Below, in pieces: positions 12,535-24,905 of a stretch of DNA of 64,000 bases. The notes below the pieces were generated by a model, which worked only from the letters and a program-made list of their open reading frames with translations, was not told the DNA's origin and did not search any database. The stretch is from contig LNGK01000012.1 of the NCBI GenBank assembly GCA_001510575.1, positions 394,389 to 458,388 of the forward strand, read 5' to 3'. Position 1 is the first letter of the stretch. The number at the start of each line of letters is the position of its first letter. This DNA comes from Knoxdaviesia capensis. Taxonomy: Eukaryota > Ascomycota > Sordariomycetes > Microascales > Gondwanamycetaceae. The position numbers and the translations under genes were made by a program.

Positions 12535-13878
12535 TGTCCACTCGCTATATCGCTCCCCAACAGAAGAAGGCTGGGGGAGCTTAGGAATGTGTAAGGTCCC
12601 CCAGAAGAAGACAGTGCCAGATTGTCCGGTTCGGCACACCAGCAATAAACCCCTGTGGGACAAGAAAGGCGATTGTCACGGTCGTCAGAAGGCTGGCATA
12701 ACGAATAGGTTCAGTCAGGGCCGACATTAGCCCTGGATCTTCATCCTCCATCATCCCCTCCTCCAACCCCCACATATACAAGGGTACATGCACCATACAC
12801 CTCGCATTCGTCGGTTTGGGGACCAACAAAGTGAAGCGATAAAGCGACGATGGTGGTGGACTGGGTGCCAAGCACTGCCCTGAGCGATGGCGAGAGAAGC
12901 AGATAAACAGGTCGGGGAACCAAGAAGACAGAGAATCAATGTTGGTGGCTCTGACTCAGGCACCGCGCTATTCCCAATCTGGCAGATGTGTCGAAGGGCA
13001 CGTCGTTCGTATTCCTCGCGTCCGTTGCGGGCGGATCGAGCGTTTAGTGGTGGGAAGCATCAGGCGTGGGAAGATTGTGTGTCGGTGTAACTCAAGCCGC
13101 CAAACCTTACACTACTGACTCTCTGCTTGACTATGAGCCGCACAGTTCACCTTGTCGTTGAGTGCACGGCATCTCCGTTATGCCGTGATTGAGGTCTTGC
13201 GCGGTGCTGCGGGCCTCAAAAGGTACATGTGAAGCACATACAAAGCGCATACTGAGACGAAGTACCCCTCCGGAACAAGCCCGGGTTGAGGGTTTTTTTT
13301 TTGGGGGGGGGGCGTTTGTTGGTCTGGCTGTGGCTGTACCCGCTAGATCGGCGCAACAGATCGGCGCAAACCAAAAACCTATCAGAGCGAGGGTGGCCGC
13401 GTGTATGGTTTTTCTTTTTCTTTTTCAGGTTTGCGGTCTAGAGCGTCGGGTGGCTCGCTCCACGCCGGGTTTTGGCCCCTGCGTCGTGCTATCGATTAGG
13501 CGCTGTGCAAGGCTGGAAAGTTGCCGTCAACCAAGGATGAGGCGGTGGGTGGGCAATTGGCTGGCGCGGGAATGCGTGACGAACCACACCTGGGCTGCCT
13601 CTGGACACATGATAAGTGGTGACGCATGTCGGTATGGGCTCCGAGCGGCGGTTGGGTGATGGCAACGGCTTCGTAGAGGGTGGGAGGGAAGTATCTATAT
13701 TAAAGGCATGGTCGGGCCCCCCCGATTCTTGGCCTGATATGCGATAGATAGACAGGCTCTCTAGTTCACACGGGCATTCTTCATACACTGGCTATTACAT
13801 TGATATAACCCATTTGACAGTCACACCCAGCAACTCCAAACAACATATCTCTCCCCTCATCAAAAGCCCAGCCCCGGA

Positions 13879-14982
13879 ATGGCCTCCATCCTCTCCCGCC
13901 GCCACCACTCGGCTACGCCTTCCACCACCACGCTGCCACGATACTCCGCCGTCGCCAGCGGCTCGTCCGCCCGGGCCGACGAGACCCCGCGGTCAATGGA
14001 CATGGAGCTGCAGACATTCTCCCCCTCCCCGTCACCGCCACCATCCCTGCATCCCCTGCCGGCCTACTCCGACCTGTACGGCACCACCGACTCCGGCCCG
14101 ACCGCCGGGCCGTCCGCACCGGCCTTCACCCCGTCGCTGCACTTCCAGATCGACTGCCGCGGCAAGTCCCTGATCAGCTTCCCGCTGATGCCGTCCGCCC
14201 CCGTGATCCCCGTGTACGCCTGCACCGCCGACGCGCCCGCGCTCCCGCTGGACCCGGCATCCGGCGGCGCCCCCGCCTTCATGTCGCTGCGCGTGGCCCC
14301 GCGCTCGGGCAGCTGCGTGCTGGTGCGCGGCGACAGCGGCGCGCCGGTTGCCACGACGGGCTACGTGTGGGGGCCCGGCCGCCCGCCGACCATCTGCATC
14401 GCGCGCGACGTGTTCGCCACCCGGCCGTGGGCCCCGGGACCCAACATGGCGGCGCGCGGCTCTGCGCCCGCCGCGCTGCCCGTGCTCGACGGGGCCACGT
14501 TTGCGCTGGCCCCCACCGCGCTGCTGCACCGGTCGCAGACAATGCGCACCCACCTCGGCACGTTCGAGTGGCGCTACGCCTCCAAGCGCGAGCGCGCCGC
14601 CGTGTCCACGCTCCTGGCGGCCACGGCCACGGCGCCGTCTGCTTCGGCTGCGCCGTGGACTGCCCAGATCGACAGCCTGATGGTGCTGGACCGCGTCGTG
14701 CGCGTAGCGACTGCGAGTGGCGGCGCGGGGGAGGAGCTGCGGCGCCCGGTGGCCATGTTTGTGCGGTCGGCACATACGCGCACGCCGGGGAGCAACCGCA
14801 GCCATGCCGGGAACGGCGGGCGGCTGATGGTTGATATCAGCGAGTACGCGGACTCCAAGACCGACGATGCTGAGCAGCTCAAGGTGCTTGCTATTTCTTC
14901 TTGCATCTCGATGCTCAAGAAGGAGTGGGATCGCCGTACTGTGGCACAGTTTGCCATCATGGGTGCCATAGTGTTCCCGTGA
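13879..14982 (+). CDS. Hypothetical protein, G+C-rich, single exon
   Basis: Unbroken ATG frame of 367 codons with strong G/C preference at third positions, which supports real coding. Residues 1-85 are Ser/Pro/Thr-rich and probably disordered. From about 90 to the end the sequence alternates short hydrophobic strands and turns, including TFEWRYASKRER around 230 and a C-terminal block with GGRLMVDISEY and a helix ending at the last residues. This layout recalls the beta-barrel tubby-like/LURP-one-like family found in many fungi, but I cannot name a family with certainty. No signal peptide or membrane segment is evident. It is convergent with the LtrA-like gene, with 272 bp between the stops. 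Function unknown. Confidence 0.72.
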   Translation: MASILSRRHHSATPSTTTLPRYSAVASGSSARADETPRSMDMELQTFSPSPSPPPSLHPLPAYSDLYGTTDSGPTAGPSAPAFTPSLHFQIDCRGKSLISFPLMPSAPVIPVYACTADAPALPLDPASGGAPAFMSLRVAPRSGSCVLVRGDSGAPVATTGYVWGPGRPPTICIARDVFATRPWAPGPNMAARGSAPAALPVLDGATFALAPTALLHRSQTMRTHLGTFEWRYASKRERAAVSTLLAATATAPSASAAPWTAQIDSLMVLDRVVRVATASGGAGEELRRPVAMFVRSAHTRTPGSNRSHAGNGGRLMVDISEYADSKTDDAEQLKVLAISSCISMLKKEWDRRTVAQFAIMGAIVFP

Positions 14983-15254
14983 TGTTGCTTGATAGTAAGG
15001 GTTTGAGTTTAGGGTCTGCTGCCTTAGGGTTGGCTCGTATGATCAGGCCCTTGAAGAAGAGATAACATGATTTTAGAATGTCAGTAGTGCTACGGTTTCG
15101 TTTCATGCTTTGGGGGTGGGGATTTCTGTTGTCCTTCGGCGAGACTGCTTATATTATACAGAGTCTTCGAATTAATTTGATACATATTGAGCTCCATATC
15201 CGATAGTAAATCCAATGTGAAGTACACAACCGCAAATGAACAAGCGGGCAACCG

Positions 15255-17630
15255 TTACACCTTTGAAGTCTCCTTCATATCCGAATCCTCTTCGACAACA
15301 GTAACGCCCGACATGTCGCCCTTGCGAATGCGCTCCAGCCGGCGCTTGCTGCACGAGGCCGAGTAGCGCACACAGGCGGCATCGCCAAAGAACGTGTCCT
15401 CGCGGCACGACGAGCCCCAGATCTCAACGAGCAGCAGGGCCGCCGTGATACCGACGGTGATGCTGATCAGCTGCAGCGAGTTGAGCGAATCGGCCAGCGG
15501 CAGCAAGAACAGCGTGAGGGCGGCGAAGCCCCGCACGCCGATGCGCAGCGGCTTGGGCATGCGGCGGGCGGCGGGGCGGCGGTGCGAGTGCGAGGCGGAG
15601 ATGGCGGCCATGCCGAGCACGGCGACGGCGAGGCCGTGGCAGTAAAAGTAGCGGATGCCGGTGGAGATGTCGGGCTCGGATCGCTCCTCGTAGTGGTGGG
15701 TCAGCAGGTGCGGGTCGGGCTGGTGGCCGGGCAGATCGGAAGCGAGCACGAGCCTGGACAGTGCGGCGGTGGCGACGATGTAGCCGAGCACAAAGACCAG
15801 GTGGGCCTGCATCCACAGCACGGTGGTGAAGCCGCTGCGGCGGATCGCGTGCATGAACAGGTTGGCGCCGTCGACGTCGAAGTAGATCCAGTTGAACATG
15901 TACGCCTGGGTGAGCCCGAGCACGGCCTTGCCGAGGAACGGCGTGACGGCGGCCGACGCGGCGGCCGAGTAGCTCTGGAACAGCACCGCCACGACGGAGT
16001 ACCCGAGCACCAGCGACACGAACGCGTTGGTGCGCTCGACCTTGTGCTCGATGTTCAGCGCCGGCACGAACTCGAAGATGCGCATCAGCCGCGCGGCGAG
16101 GCGCGACGGCGGCGCGGTGAAGGCGGCCTGGCGGCGGCGCGCCCACACGAAAGCGCCCAGCACGCCGCCGCGGCCCAGCAGGTCGATGGTCAGCGCGGGG
16201 AAGACGAGGGCCAGGCGGCCCGGCATGTCGACGTGCACGCTGGCGATCCACAGCACGGCGGCCACGGTGATGATCACGGCCTGCGACACCATGGTGCCGC
16301 GCATCATCGGCAGCAGCACGAGGCCGACCACCAGGCAGTGCAGCGCGTGGAAGAGCCGCGCGGCGAGGTAGAAGCTGACCAGCGCGGTGTAGGTGTTGTG
16401 CGACGGGTCGTCGGAGAACGACTGGATCATGTTGGTGGTGAAGCTGGAGGAGAAGGGGCGTTAGCGGAAGGGCGCACGCAGGAGGCAGATATATATATAT
16501 ATCGATGGATAGAACGAGAACGAAACCACTCACCCGAGCAGACACGACATCTGGAACAGGATCTCGACGCGCTGGAACACATCGTCGGTCTCGAACCAAC
16601 TCATCACCTGCACGATATCGGCCCAGATGCGCCACGACATGATAAAGGTCACCACGAAGCGCAGCAGCTCGTGGCCGGTGGCCTCTTCGGACAGGTGTTC
16701 GCCGTTGACGTGGATAATGCCGACTGTTCACAATCAGTCAAATATCATCGGTTAGTCTCTCAGCTGATCACGAACGCTCCAAGGGACAAAAAAGGAACCC
16801 GTCAAACACTTACCGTACATCAGATCCAGAAACAGCTCAAAAGACACCGGCATCGACTCCTCCGACGCGCGCCACAGCAGCCCGCGGTGAAAGTATTGCT
16901 TCGCGATCGGCCGCCGGAAGATCTTGATTACCGTGCCGCCGCTGCGATCATCCCAGTCGGACCGCTTCGTCGACATCGACCCGCTCTCGGGATCATCATC
17001 GTCGCTGCCCGGCGCCGACGGCGTCGGCGTCGCCGTCCCACGGCCCCCGCCTCCCCCGTTGCCGTTGCCGCCGGCTGGCCCGGGCACGCTACTGCTGCCG
17101 CTGGCGCCGTCGGCCAGGTACGCCTCGACATCGTTGCTCTGGCCGCTCGTGACAGGCCCGCCGAACGCGCGCACCGACGCCGAGTACCCGAACCGCGAGA
17201 AGTTCGCGCCGAGCGCCGCGGGCACGGCATCGTCGTCGAGCCGCGCCAGCGCGCGGTCGGCCGCCGCGAGCTGCTCGCGCACCGCCTCCCACTCGTCGAT
17301 CACGGCGGCTGGGGCGGCGAGCTGCGTGCGCAGGGCGGCGCGCTGCGCGGTGAGCCCGGCGTGCCACTCGCGCACGCGCGCGAGGTGCTCGGCCGATCCG
17401 CGCACGACCACCTCGACGCGCGGCTCCGCCGGCGCGATCGCGGCGTCGGGGCCGGCGGTGGCCGCGGCGCTGGTGGGGGCGGGGAGGGATCCGTCGGGGT
17501 TGACGAGCAGGGCCGCGTACTTCTGGCGGAGGAAGTCGACTTCGTCGGGCAGCGCCACGATCACGCGGCGCGAGGTGCCGATGGTGAACTCGTTGGCCGG
17601 GCGGCGGCGCGAGCGCGATGTCGTAGACAT
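15255..17630 (-). CDS. LtrA-family multi-pass membrane protein
   Basis: Member of the low-temperature requirement A family, named from a Listeria locus needed for cold growth; the molecular function in fungi is not known. Proposed exons (reading down) are 17630-16814, 16723-16534 and 16443-15255, giving 731 residues; both introns are 90 nt with consensus ends. Residues 1-245 are Ala/Ser/Gly-rich and probably cytosolic. Conserved LtrA sequence begins near residue 250 with a WRASEESMPVSFELFLDL segment that runs through the first splice site into VGIIHVNGEHL. After it come about eight or nine hydrophobic segments to residue 650 or so, consistent with a polytopic membrane protein. A short charged tail follows. 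Third codon positions are very G/C-rich, unlike most other genes here, and the family is best known in bacteria, so old horizontal transfer is possible. Confidence 0.85.
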
Positions 17631-20351
17631 TTTTGCACTCTTCGTTTGTCTCTCTTCGTTCTTCTTCTTTCAAGAAAAGAATCTATTTTTTATCTTATCT
17701 TCTCTTCGGAAATGGGGTCTGTCGTGGGCTTATCAGATTGAGGATGGGGTCTTTGGGCTGCAACTTTTTCGCTTGCAGGGAGAAATATCACTACGCTGGT
17801 CAAGAATTAACTCGCGAAAACACCACACAAACGCACAGCGTAAGAAGGAAGAAAGGCCAAGCCGAGGGAAATGAACCCAAGAAGAAGACAGATGGAAGGA
17901 AAAAGGAAGTACGTGTCAGGAGACGAGAAAAAAAGAAAAAAGAAAAGGAACGGCCTACGGCTCCTTTATACCGCATTTCCCACGATCTTGATCCTCCGGG
18001 GAGCGAGAAAGCAATTTGTAGGGCCGGGCTCAATCAGTTATCAACAGCCCAGCTGAAAAAGCTTGGACCCAGACCACCACTACCAACAAGCATCATTCGA
18101 CTGCTCTTATGTATCGCTTATCCATCCAAAAAGCCACCGTTGGAACCCTGGTTCTGTGGCCGTTGATTCTCTTAAGACATGCAGATATGTTGCCTGACAC
18201 TTCAGGACCCTCGCTCACCAGGAGAAAAAGGACGCGAAGGATCCCTTTCAAGAACCCTCTTCCAAGGCCAAGGTCACACGGAGAACCTGTGTGGCGGCGA
18301 ATCCGTGCTGTCCGTCTGCTTCTTTGCTCTCGCGAACCGATGTTGCAATATCCCGGCATTTATGCTTCTATCGCGTATACGGCAAGTCTCGTCTCGCTCC
18401 TCCGGGCCCCGATAAAGCCATGTCTTTGATACAGACATATTCCCCTGGTATGCAACTACAGGGGCTCGCGGATGGCCCATTCCAGCCGACTTCATTGTCA
18501 CCATCACGATGTCTCCCTCTCTGCGATTCACTCCTCACGCACTCTACCTCTAACCTATTGCCATCTTCCCCAAGATCTTGTCGTCTTCCCGCCCCCCACA
18601 GCCTTAATCCCAGTCCGTTGCCCTGCAAGTCTCTCCAAACCTTAACAGTCAGGATCTCATCCTCCCGCCCTGTCCGTCTAACCCACATCCGCCGTTTGTT
18701 CCTTTGCCACCAACACAAACCCACTGTGGAACCCTTCAAACAGAACTGCCCCCCCATATCTAGCTTCTGGATACATCCGCCTCCGCCCTATGGTAAACCT
18801 CTTCCCAACACCTCCTCTCTCGGCCCTGAACGTGGGTGGACTTCCCTATGGTTAGCCCTGGTATCTTCTGTCCAAGGCGGTTAACATATCCTTTCTTGTC
18901 TGGCTCGGGCAGTTTCTCGACCGTGTCCAAACGCACAAACCAGCTGTTTCTGCCTTTTTTCCGCCTTATGCTTCTATCGCCTCTCCGGCTACGCGCAGGT
19001 CCCCTTTATTTCGTTCTGCCCGTGCCGGCCATTCCGCCTTGCTGACACCGGCCCACCATCCCACATGTCATAGACAGGTACGCGTACCAAGAGCCAGTTG
19101 TGATATGTCCACAGTATGTTTGTTGCTGGCTTGGCCTGTTCAGACTCGCTTAGCCACCACAAATTCAACCGCTTGCCAACACGTTGTTTGCGCATCGTGA
19201 CTCTGTTTTATATTGGTACACGGACGTACTACCAGGATATCGAAGCACCAGCGCCAGACAAATTCGGCTCGATAGTCCCGTCACGAAAGCACAAAAGAAT
19301 CACGCACACAAAACGGTGAAAAAAGACAATTTAATAACTTGAGCCACTTGTTAAATTTCGGCTCCGTCTCTAGAAAACGAGAGCCATGGTGGAATTCGCA
19401 TTTTCCCCTCTAAAAGGAACAACCACATCTATCTCTCAATAGCCCACACCAATCCCGATCTAACTGAAGCAAAGAAGAAGCATAAGCAACATTTGAGCCG
19501 AAAATGAACAGAAATGGAAAAGCAATTTGCATATTGTGGCCCTTCGCCGCCGTAGCTTGCTCCCCATGTCTATCGATCAAGTAAGTAATAACAGAAACAG
19601 CCCTTCCTAGAAACGCCAGAAACATTCTTTCGTTTCAAAGAACATAAGAGCCAAAGTCCAATTCCAAAATGCCTTGAAACGCCAGAAGACACTTAAAGAA
19701 GAAGAAAAAGCAACAAAGCAACAAAGCAACAAAGCAACAGGTCGGCCCAGACCCCAGATAGAATGAAAAACAAAACACCCACCAGCAAAGCCGTTGCCGG
19801 AAAGAAGAACAATAAGAAAAAACGATCAAGAAACCAGCAAAAAGAGAACAGCAAAACTCCTCATACCCATCTCTATGGCTCGAAACTCAAGAGGGGCTGC
19901 CCCAGTATACGGCCAGAAAACACACTGATGTACCGAAGACGACCGTGAACAAAACTGTCCATAAAATCAAGGACTTTGTCCTGAACTCATCAACGCGATT
20001 CCCGCTACCATATAATGTCCGTTGCCCAGCCTGTAGAAAACAATAAGAAAATTCAATAAAACGCCTGTCGTAACTGCGAAAACGAAGAAGAAAGCCATTC
20101 TTCAGAGTACCGTGGGATTGAGTTGAGATGCCCTGTACATCGACCGACATGAAGGGGAAAGCTTGAAAAGTTAAAAAGCAATGTAATTGAGGGGGGAAGC
20201 TCCTCTCTCTAGAGAAAGAGATCCGAGAAGAAAGGTTGTTCTCGAAGAAAAGACGTAATAAAAATAAAAAAAAACGAGAGGAAGGGAGAGGGAAAGACCC
20301 AGGTGGTGGGTGCCGAAAATCGCACCACGCTACTAAAGTCCGTCGCACCGG
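17631..20351. other. Intergenic region upstream of the LtrA-like gene
   Basis: Lies between the LtrA start and the stop of the bifunctional kinase/phosphatase gene, both on the minus strand. It must hold the LtrA promoter and the 3' untranslated region of the next gene. Nothing else was recognised. Confidence 0.6.
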
Positions 20352-22604
20352 CTAAGCGTTCTGGTCGGTGGTTTTCTGCGGCTTGTAGTTGGGGAGCTCG
20401 TTGAACCCACCAGTCTCTTCATCGTACCGGTAAGCATGGAAGTCTATTCCATACGGCTTGGGCTCGATGGCGTACACCATTCCAAGCGGAACATCGAGAT
20501 CTGCAATGTCCTCGCGGGTGAGATCCATAAAATAAGCCATGAGCACTCGGCAGACCGACCGGTGGCCAATGATGAGAAGGTGGTCGGTAATGCGCTCAAT
20601 CTCACGGACCATATCCCGGAGGCGGCTGATGACCTGGAGATATCCCTCGCCACCAACTCCAGGGTAGATGTAGTGGAGCTTGTCAGTGGTACGCTTCTTG
20701 TACTCCTCGGGGAACTTCTGGGCAATTTCCTCGTAAGTCATGCCTTCGAACTGGCCCGCGTTGAGTTCGTTGAGCATCTCCCAGTTCTTGACGTCATAAT
20801 CATCATCGGCGTCGAAGTACTCGGCAGTATCAACACTGCGGCGAAGCATCGACGTCCACACGCAAAAGTTCTTGTCGTCGAGTTCCTGATGCATCTCAGG
20901 ATAAGGGGGAGTGTGGTCACCGGGCTGAGGAGGGAAGGACGATTGAGCCAGCTTGCTAGTCTGCTCAACAACCCACTCCTTGCGCTTCTGTGTGATGAAC
21001 TGGTAGAGGTGATGTCCAAACACATGGCCACGCTCGGTGAGCTGCGAGTCTCCACCAAGCTTTCCAAGGTCATTATCAATGCTGTGGCCATGTCTGGTGA
21101 TCCAGATCTGTCTGGGGGACAGATTAAACGTAGTGAGGTACGACGCAATACCACCACTCAAGAAACCCTTAAGTCTGTGGTGAATGATCTTGCGTCCGAC
21201 GTCAATCATCTGCATAACGAGAAAATGTTTCAAAGTTAGCCCTGTTGCCCTTGAAAGCTCAACCCGTCTGTCAATACGCCATTGCTGCTGACCTGAATGT
21301 ACTGAAGGTCGTTCTTCTCTTCGTACTCTCCCAGAGGAATGTATGCGCGTTCGTATGCAGCCACACGCTTCCGGAAGTCCGCAAGGGACTGGATAGGATC
21401 CTTATCCTTGTAATCAGGCCCAGACAGTTTAAGGCGCATATTCGCTTCCAGCAGCTAGAGAAAGACAAGAAAATATCAACTGTCAGTAAGGATTTTCTTC
21501 GAGGTTACACGAAACCAAGTTTCGACGGGACAGGAGCCAAGAGAAACTCACGTTCTGATCATGGCAGATACTCTCAATGAAGAGGATACCAAGCTTAGGC
21601 TCGCGGGCCTTGACGCGCTCGACGATCAACTTGCGGCGATGCAGAGTGCTGTTAGTGGCGTCCAGAATACCCACTGAACCGCCATGGACCAGCAGATAGT
21701 CCAGCAGCTCGTCCAGCGTATCCATGGCCAGCTGCTCTCTAATCTTGGAGGCATCTTGGTTGGTGGGATCAAAGAACTGAGCGGACTGGTCGATCTGAGA
21801 GTCCGACTCCGCAGTATCTTCAAGACTGAGGCTAGGAGGCTGAAGCAGAGGCGTTGCGAGGGGAATGCCGTTAAGCAGGATCGCAGCAGCCTGGGTGGGA
21901 GAATCAGACGCATTCATGTGGTTATCCTGAGTGGGCGGAGGAGGGACCGCCAAGCCAGCAGCAACGCGACGCCGATTGCCAACATTGAAGATGCGCGAGT
22001 TGTGTTGTTGCCACGAAAGGTACCGCTGAATCTTCTTGGTGATGTAAGACTTTCCACGGGCAGGAAGGCCAACCATGACTATAACTAGTTTGGCGGCAAC
22101 ATCGCGCTCGGCAATCTTGCCATCAGGGGATACTCGCGACCGAGTCATTCCCGGAATGTTTAGGGTTGTAGCATGAGGTCGGATCCGGGGAGTGTGACTT
22201 CCCGAGTTTTGGCGCAAGGGCGGACTATAGTTCGTTGACACATTAAATCTGAAAAGTTAGTGATGAATACGATTGCATAGAGGATGCATGAGCACGTTTG
22301 ACATGAAACTGCCAGCTGTAGTCATGACCAAAGAGTCTGTATAAAAAGCTTACAGTCTTGGAGAGCTTGCAGCAGTCGAGGGAATGCTCATAGCAGAAGT
22401 CGGGGTTTCCGATACAACTCGATCACGCAAGAAAGTCGAAGCCGGCGGATGGATCTGTCCGGAAGCCGGAGCAGTTACTGGGGCAGCAGCAGCACCGGTG
22501 CCGGGAATGGCAGGTGGAGGAAGGACATGATTATCGAATGCGACGACGCTATCGACTTGGAGGACTTGAACAGGTTCGTTGTTGGCCGCAATCTGGCTAT
22601 GCAT
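20352..22604 (-). CDS. 6-phosphofructo-2-kinase/fructose-2,6-bisphosphatase
   Basis: Bifunctional cytosolic enzyme that makes and breaks fructose 2,6-bisphosphate, the signal that activates phosphofructokinase-1 and inhibits fructose-1,6-bisphosphatase. Proposed exons are 22604-22354, 22248-21552, 21454-21293 and 21209-20352 (655 residues). The kinase half has a Walker A loop GLPARGKS at 144-151, FNVGNRRR at 171-178, a fungal-type insertion to about 245 and DATNST at 280-285. The phosphatase half has RHGHS at 409-413, an RR pair at 493-494, Glu518 in LNELNAG and His586 in GHRSV, matching the known catalytic Arg, His, Arg, Glu and His positions. The usual Glu after RHG is His412. Both activities look possible. 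The chosen ATG is the first in its frame; an ATG-less open frame continues upstream to about 22901 but is leader-like. It resembles yeast FBP26/PFK26-type proteins; which activity dominates cannot be told. Confidence 0.92.
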
Positions 22605-24881
22605 CGCAAGCTTTGCCAGGTGAGAGTGCTTAGAGCTGACAACTAGAAAATGAGAGGTATGAAACAGTAGAGAAACAGTTAGGATCAGCGTTCCGATTTT
22701 TCGTTTCAAGGCTGAGGCGGCTTTGATCGATGGTAGTGGTGATAACGATGTGAGAAGGTCTTTTGTTGCCTCTGTAAGAGAGAAGGGGGAAGGAAAAAAC
22801 ACTTTAGGGAGGAAGAAAGAAAGAGGACGAGGTTTAGAAAGAAATGCAAATCGTCTGCTGGACTTTATTGCAAGGAGATTAAATAAAAAGGAAAGAGCCA
22901 AGGGAGAAGGTTAAATCGTTTGTTGTTGGAGGTAAAGCAAGAGGGATAGAGAAAGGGAAGGAGCAACAGGTGGATGAATGTTGGAAAGAGGTATGAGTAA
23001 TAAATAAGGTGGATTTGTTTTCTTTAGTGCTGCAATGTACTGTGGTACAAGCCCAGTATATCTTGCCGGTAGTCTGAACTTGGTGCTAGCACTTAACGCT
23101 GGTCGGCGTGCTGGCTGAAAATCGGAGTTCGCATTCTCTCAGGCCGCGGAAGAGGACAAAAAAAAGGAAAAACTTACACGTCGGAGCAGCAATTACAGAT
23201 GGCATGGCCGCTGGACACGTTCAAGGCCACGTTGGATATGGCCCTGTCACAATGCTCTTACAGGGCATGCGGCGTAGCCAGCGAGTGCTTGGAATGCAAA
23301 GAAGCAGCCCACTCCGGTCGCGAATAGGATGTCAGGACGCCGAGAACACGTTGGTCTTTTGTTCTTGTCAGAGGCTGTGGGTAATTGTTGAGGCGAGGAA
23401 TGGGTTGAAAATGCGCCCAAGACGAAAGGGGGGCCCAGTTCGGTCAACGGTTGAAGTTGTGGTGGTTTCTTGGATCAGCAGGGGTGGGCCAGCCTATCAG
23501 GGCACGATTTCACATAGATTTTGATAGTGTTTTTGTTATCAGCTGGGGCGGATGGGCTCCCCGGTGAGGTTCAAATATAAAATTGGCGGGAAAAGCAAGA
23601 GCCCTGGAGAGATATAATCTGATATTCAGCGAGCCACCACCGAAGCAGGGGGAGAGTGCCCGGTCTCGGTGTGTTCGTCAATAATCCACGAGGAAAAAGG
23701 TTGATAAAGTGAGTATCTCATAAATGCAAAAGGAGAGCAAGCATAGAAAAGAACAGAACGAGGGAGGATCTCGGGCTAGATAATTAACGGAGGCTCAAAC
23801 AGGGGAAGAATGAATATTCGAGAGAAAAATAAGATAAAAAGAGAAGAAGAGGAGAAGCAAGAGAGAAACGGAAGGAGGGGAGGGAGCAATTAAGAAAAAG
23901 CGAGTCCGAGATACAGCTTGCTCAAGTACACTATCGACAGTGGGATGATCCAACCTAGACAAAAGAAGAAGGACTACATGCACTTGAGGGGGGTACCAAC
24001 GTCAGCCAGTTTGAAAGCGGCGACCGGTGTACCTAGCTGACAAAATACAAAATTTTGTTTTGCAGATTTGAGGTGGTGGTGGTGGTTGCTGCCCTTAGCG
24101 CAAAAAAATTAATGGCGCGCAGAACGCAGAACGAGAGTGGGATGGATGGCTATGTTTGCTCCCTTCTTTTCCTGGACAAAAGCGCCTCAACACAGAGGGA
24201 GAACGAGCGGCCGTGAGGTCGGGTTTCTGGCCCTGCCATACAGTAGTCTCGCTTACAGCGCACTGTAGCTTCCGTCAAATTGTACCAGGAAAAGTGCTGA
24301 GTCAAATTGTGGTGTTTGGTTTTGTCTGTCCTGCATGTAATTTTTTTTTCGTTTCGCGGTGGAAAGTGGGGGTTCGTGCTTTACGTTCCCTCGTTGTGGG
24401 TTTCGCCTTCTCCTAGCGTAGTGTCTGTCCGTCAGTGGAAGGCCGCACCGAATATGCGGCCAAGATGGGTCCTCTTAACAGATTTTCAGCTAAGCGCGCT
24501 CTTAGACGTGTTAGCGGAGTACTGCAGGTCATCCGAGAGAGGAGAAGTGAGAAAACAGGCAACAAAAAAAAAGGCTGTGGCTAGGCGAGCAGCAGCTTCG
24601 TGCTGCAAGCACTTTATATTAAGGCTGTCGCAACTCGCTGTGTCATGTTTCTCTGTCTTCATCTGTCCATCAGTTTTAAGTGTTTTTCTTAACGTCCCTC
24701 TCGCTGGCCATGATAAGAAAAGAATGAGGCCGAGTCCCAGGCCGCCGCAGCGGCTGCATCTCGTCTCTAGGCGAGCTGTATTTGTTGAGGAGCCTGGTCT
24801 AGGTCAAGTCTGGGTGAACCAACCGCATCTCAGACAGGGCTTGTTGAAAGGGAGGGAGGTGCGAGATAGAGCGGGCGAGAT

Positions 24882-24905
24882 GGTATCTACGGTATCTACG
24901 GTATC
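24882..24905. repeat. 9-bp tandem repeat (GGTATCTAC)
   Basis: Two perfect copies and a partial third copy of GGTATCTAC in intergenic DNA. Confidence 0.8.

Larger units (their letters stand above)
11418..13878. other. Intergenic region with microsatellite and telomere-like boxes
   Basis: Between the regulator gene and the gene at 13879. It contains a GACA repeat, an inverted pair of telomere-like boxes and a T10G10 block at 13293-13312. No protein-coding frame with an ATG and recognisable content was seen. Confidence 0.65.

Noticed and set aside
14032..14805. 257-codon minus-strand frame inside the 13879-14982 gene
   Set aside because: Shadow of the G/C-rich gene on the + strand; Arg/Ala/Gly composition and no domain.
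15582..17741. 719-codon open frame on the + strand antisense to the LtrA-like gene
   Set aside because: It starts with GTG, has an Arg/His/Gly-rich unnatural composition and mirrors a G/C-rich third-position coding frame on the other strand. It is an antisense shadow, although it stays open across both introns.
22605..22901. In-frame ATG-less extension upstream of the kinase/phosphatase start
   Set aside because: It encodes Leu/Phe/Ser/Lys-rich sequence typical of a C/T-rich leader read by chance; the ATG at 22604 suffices.
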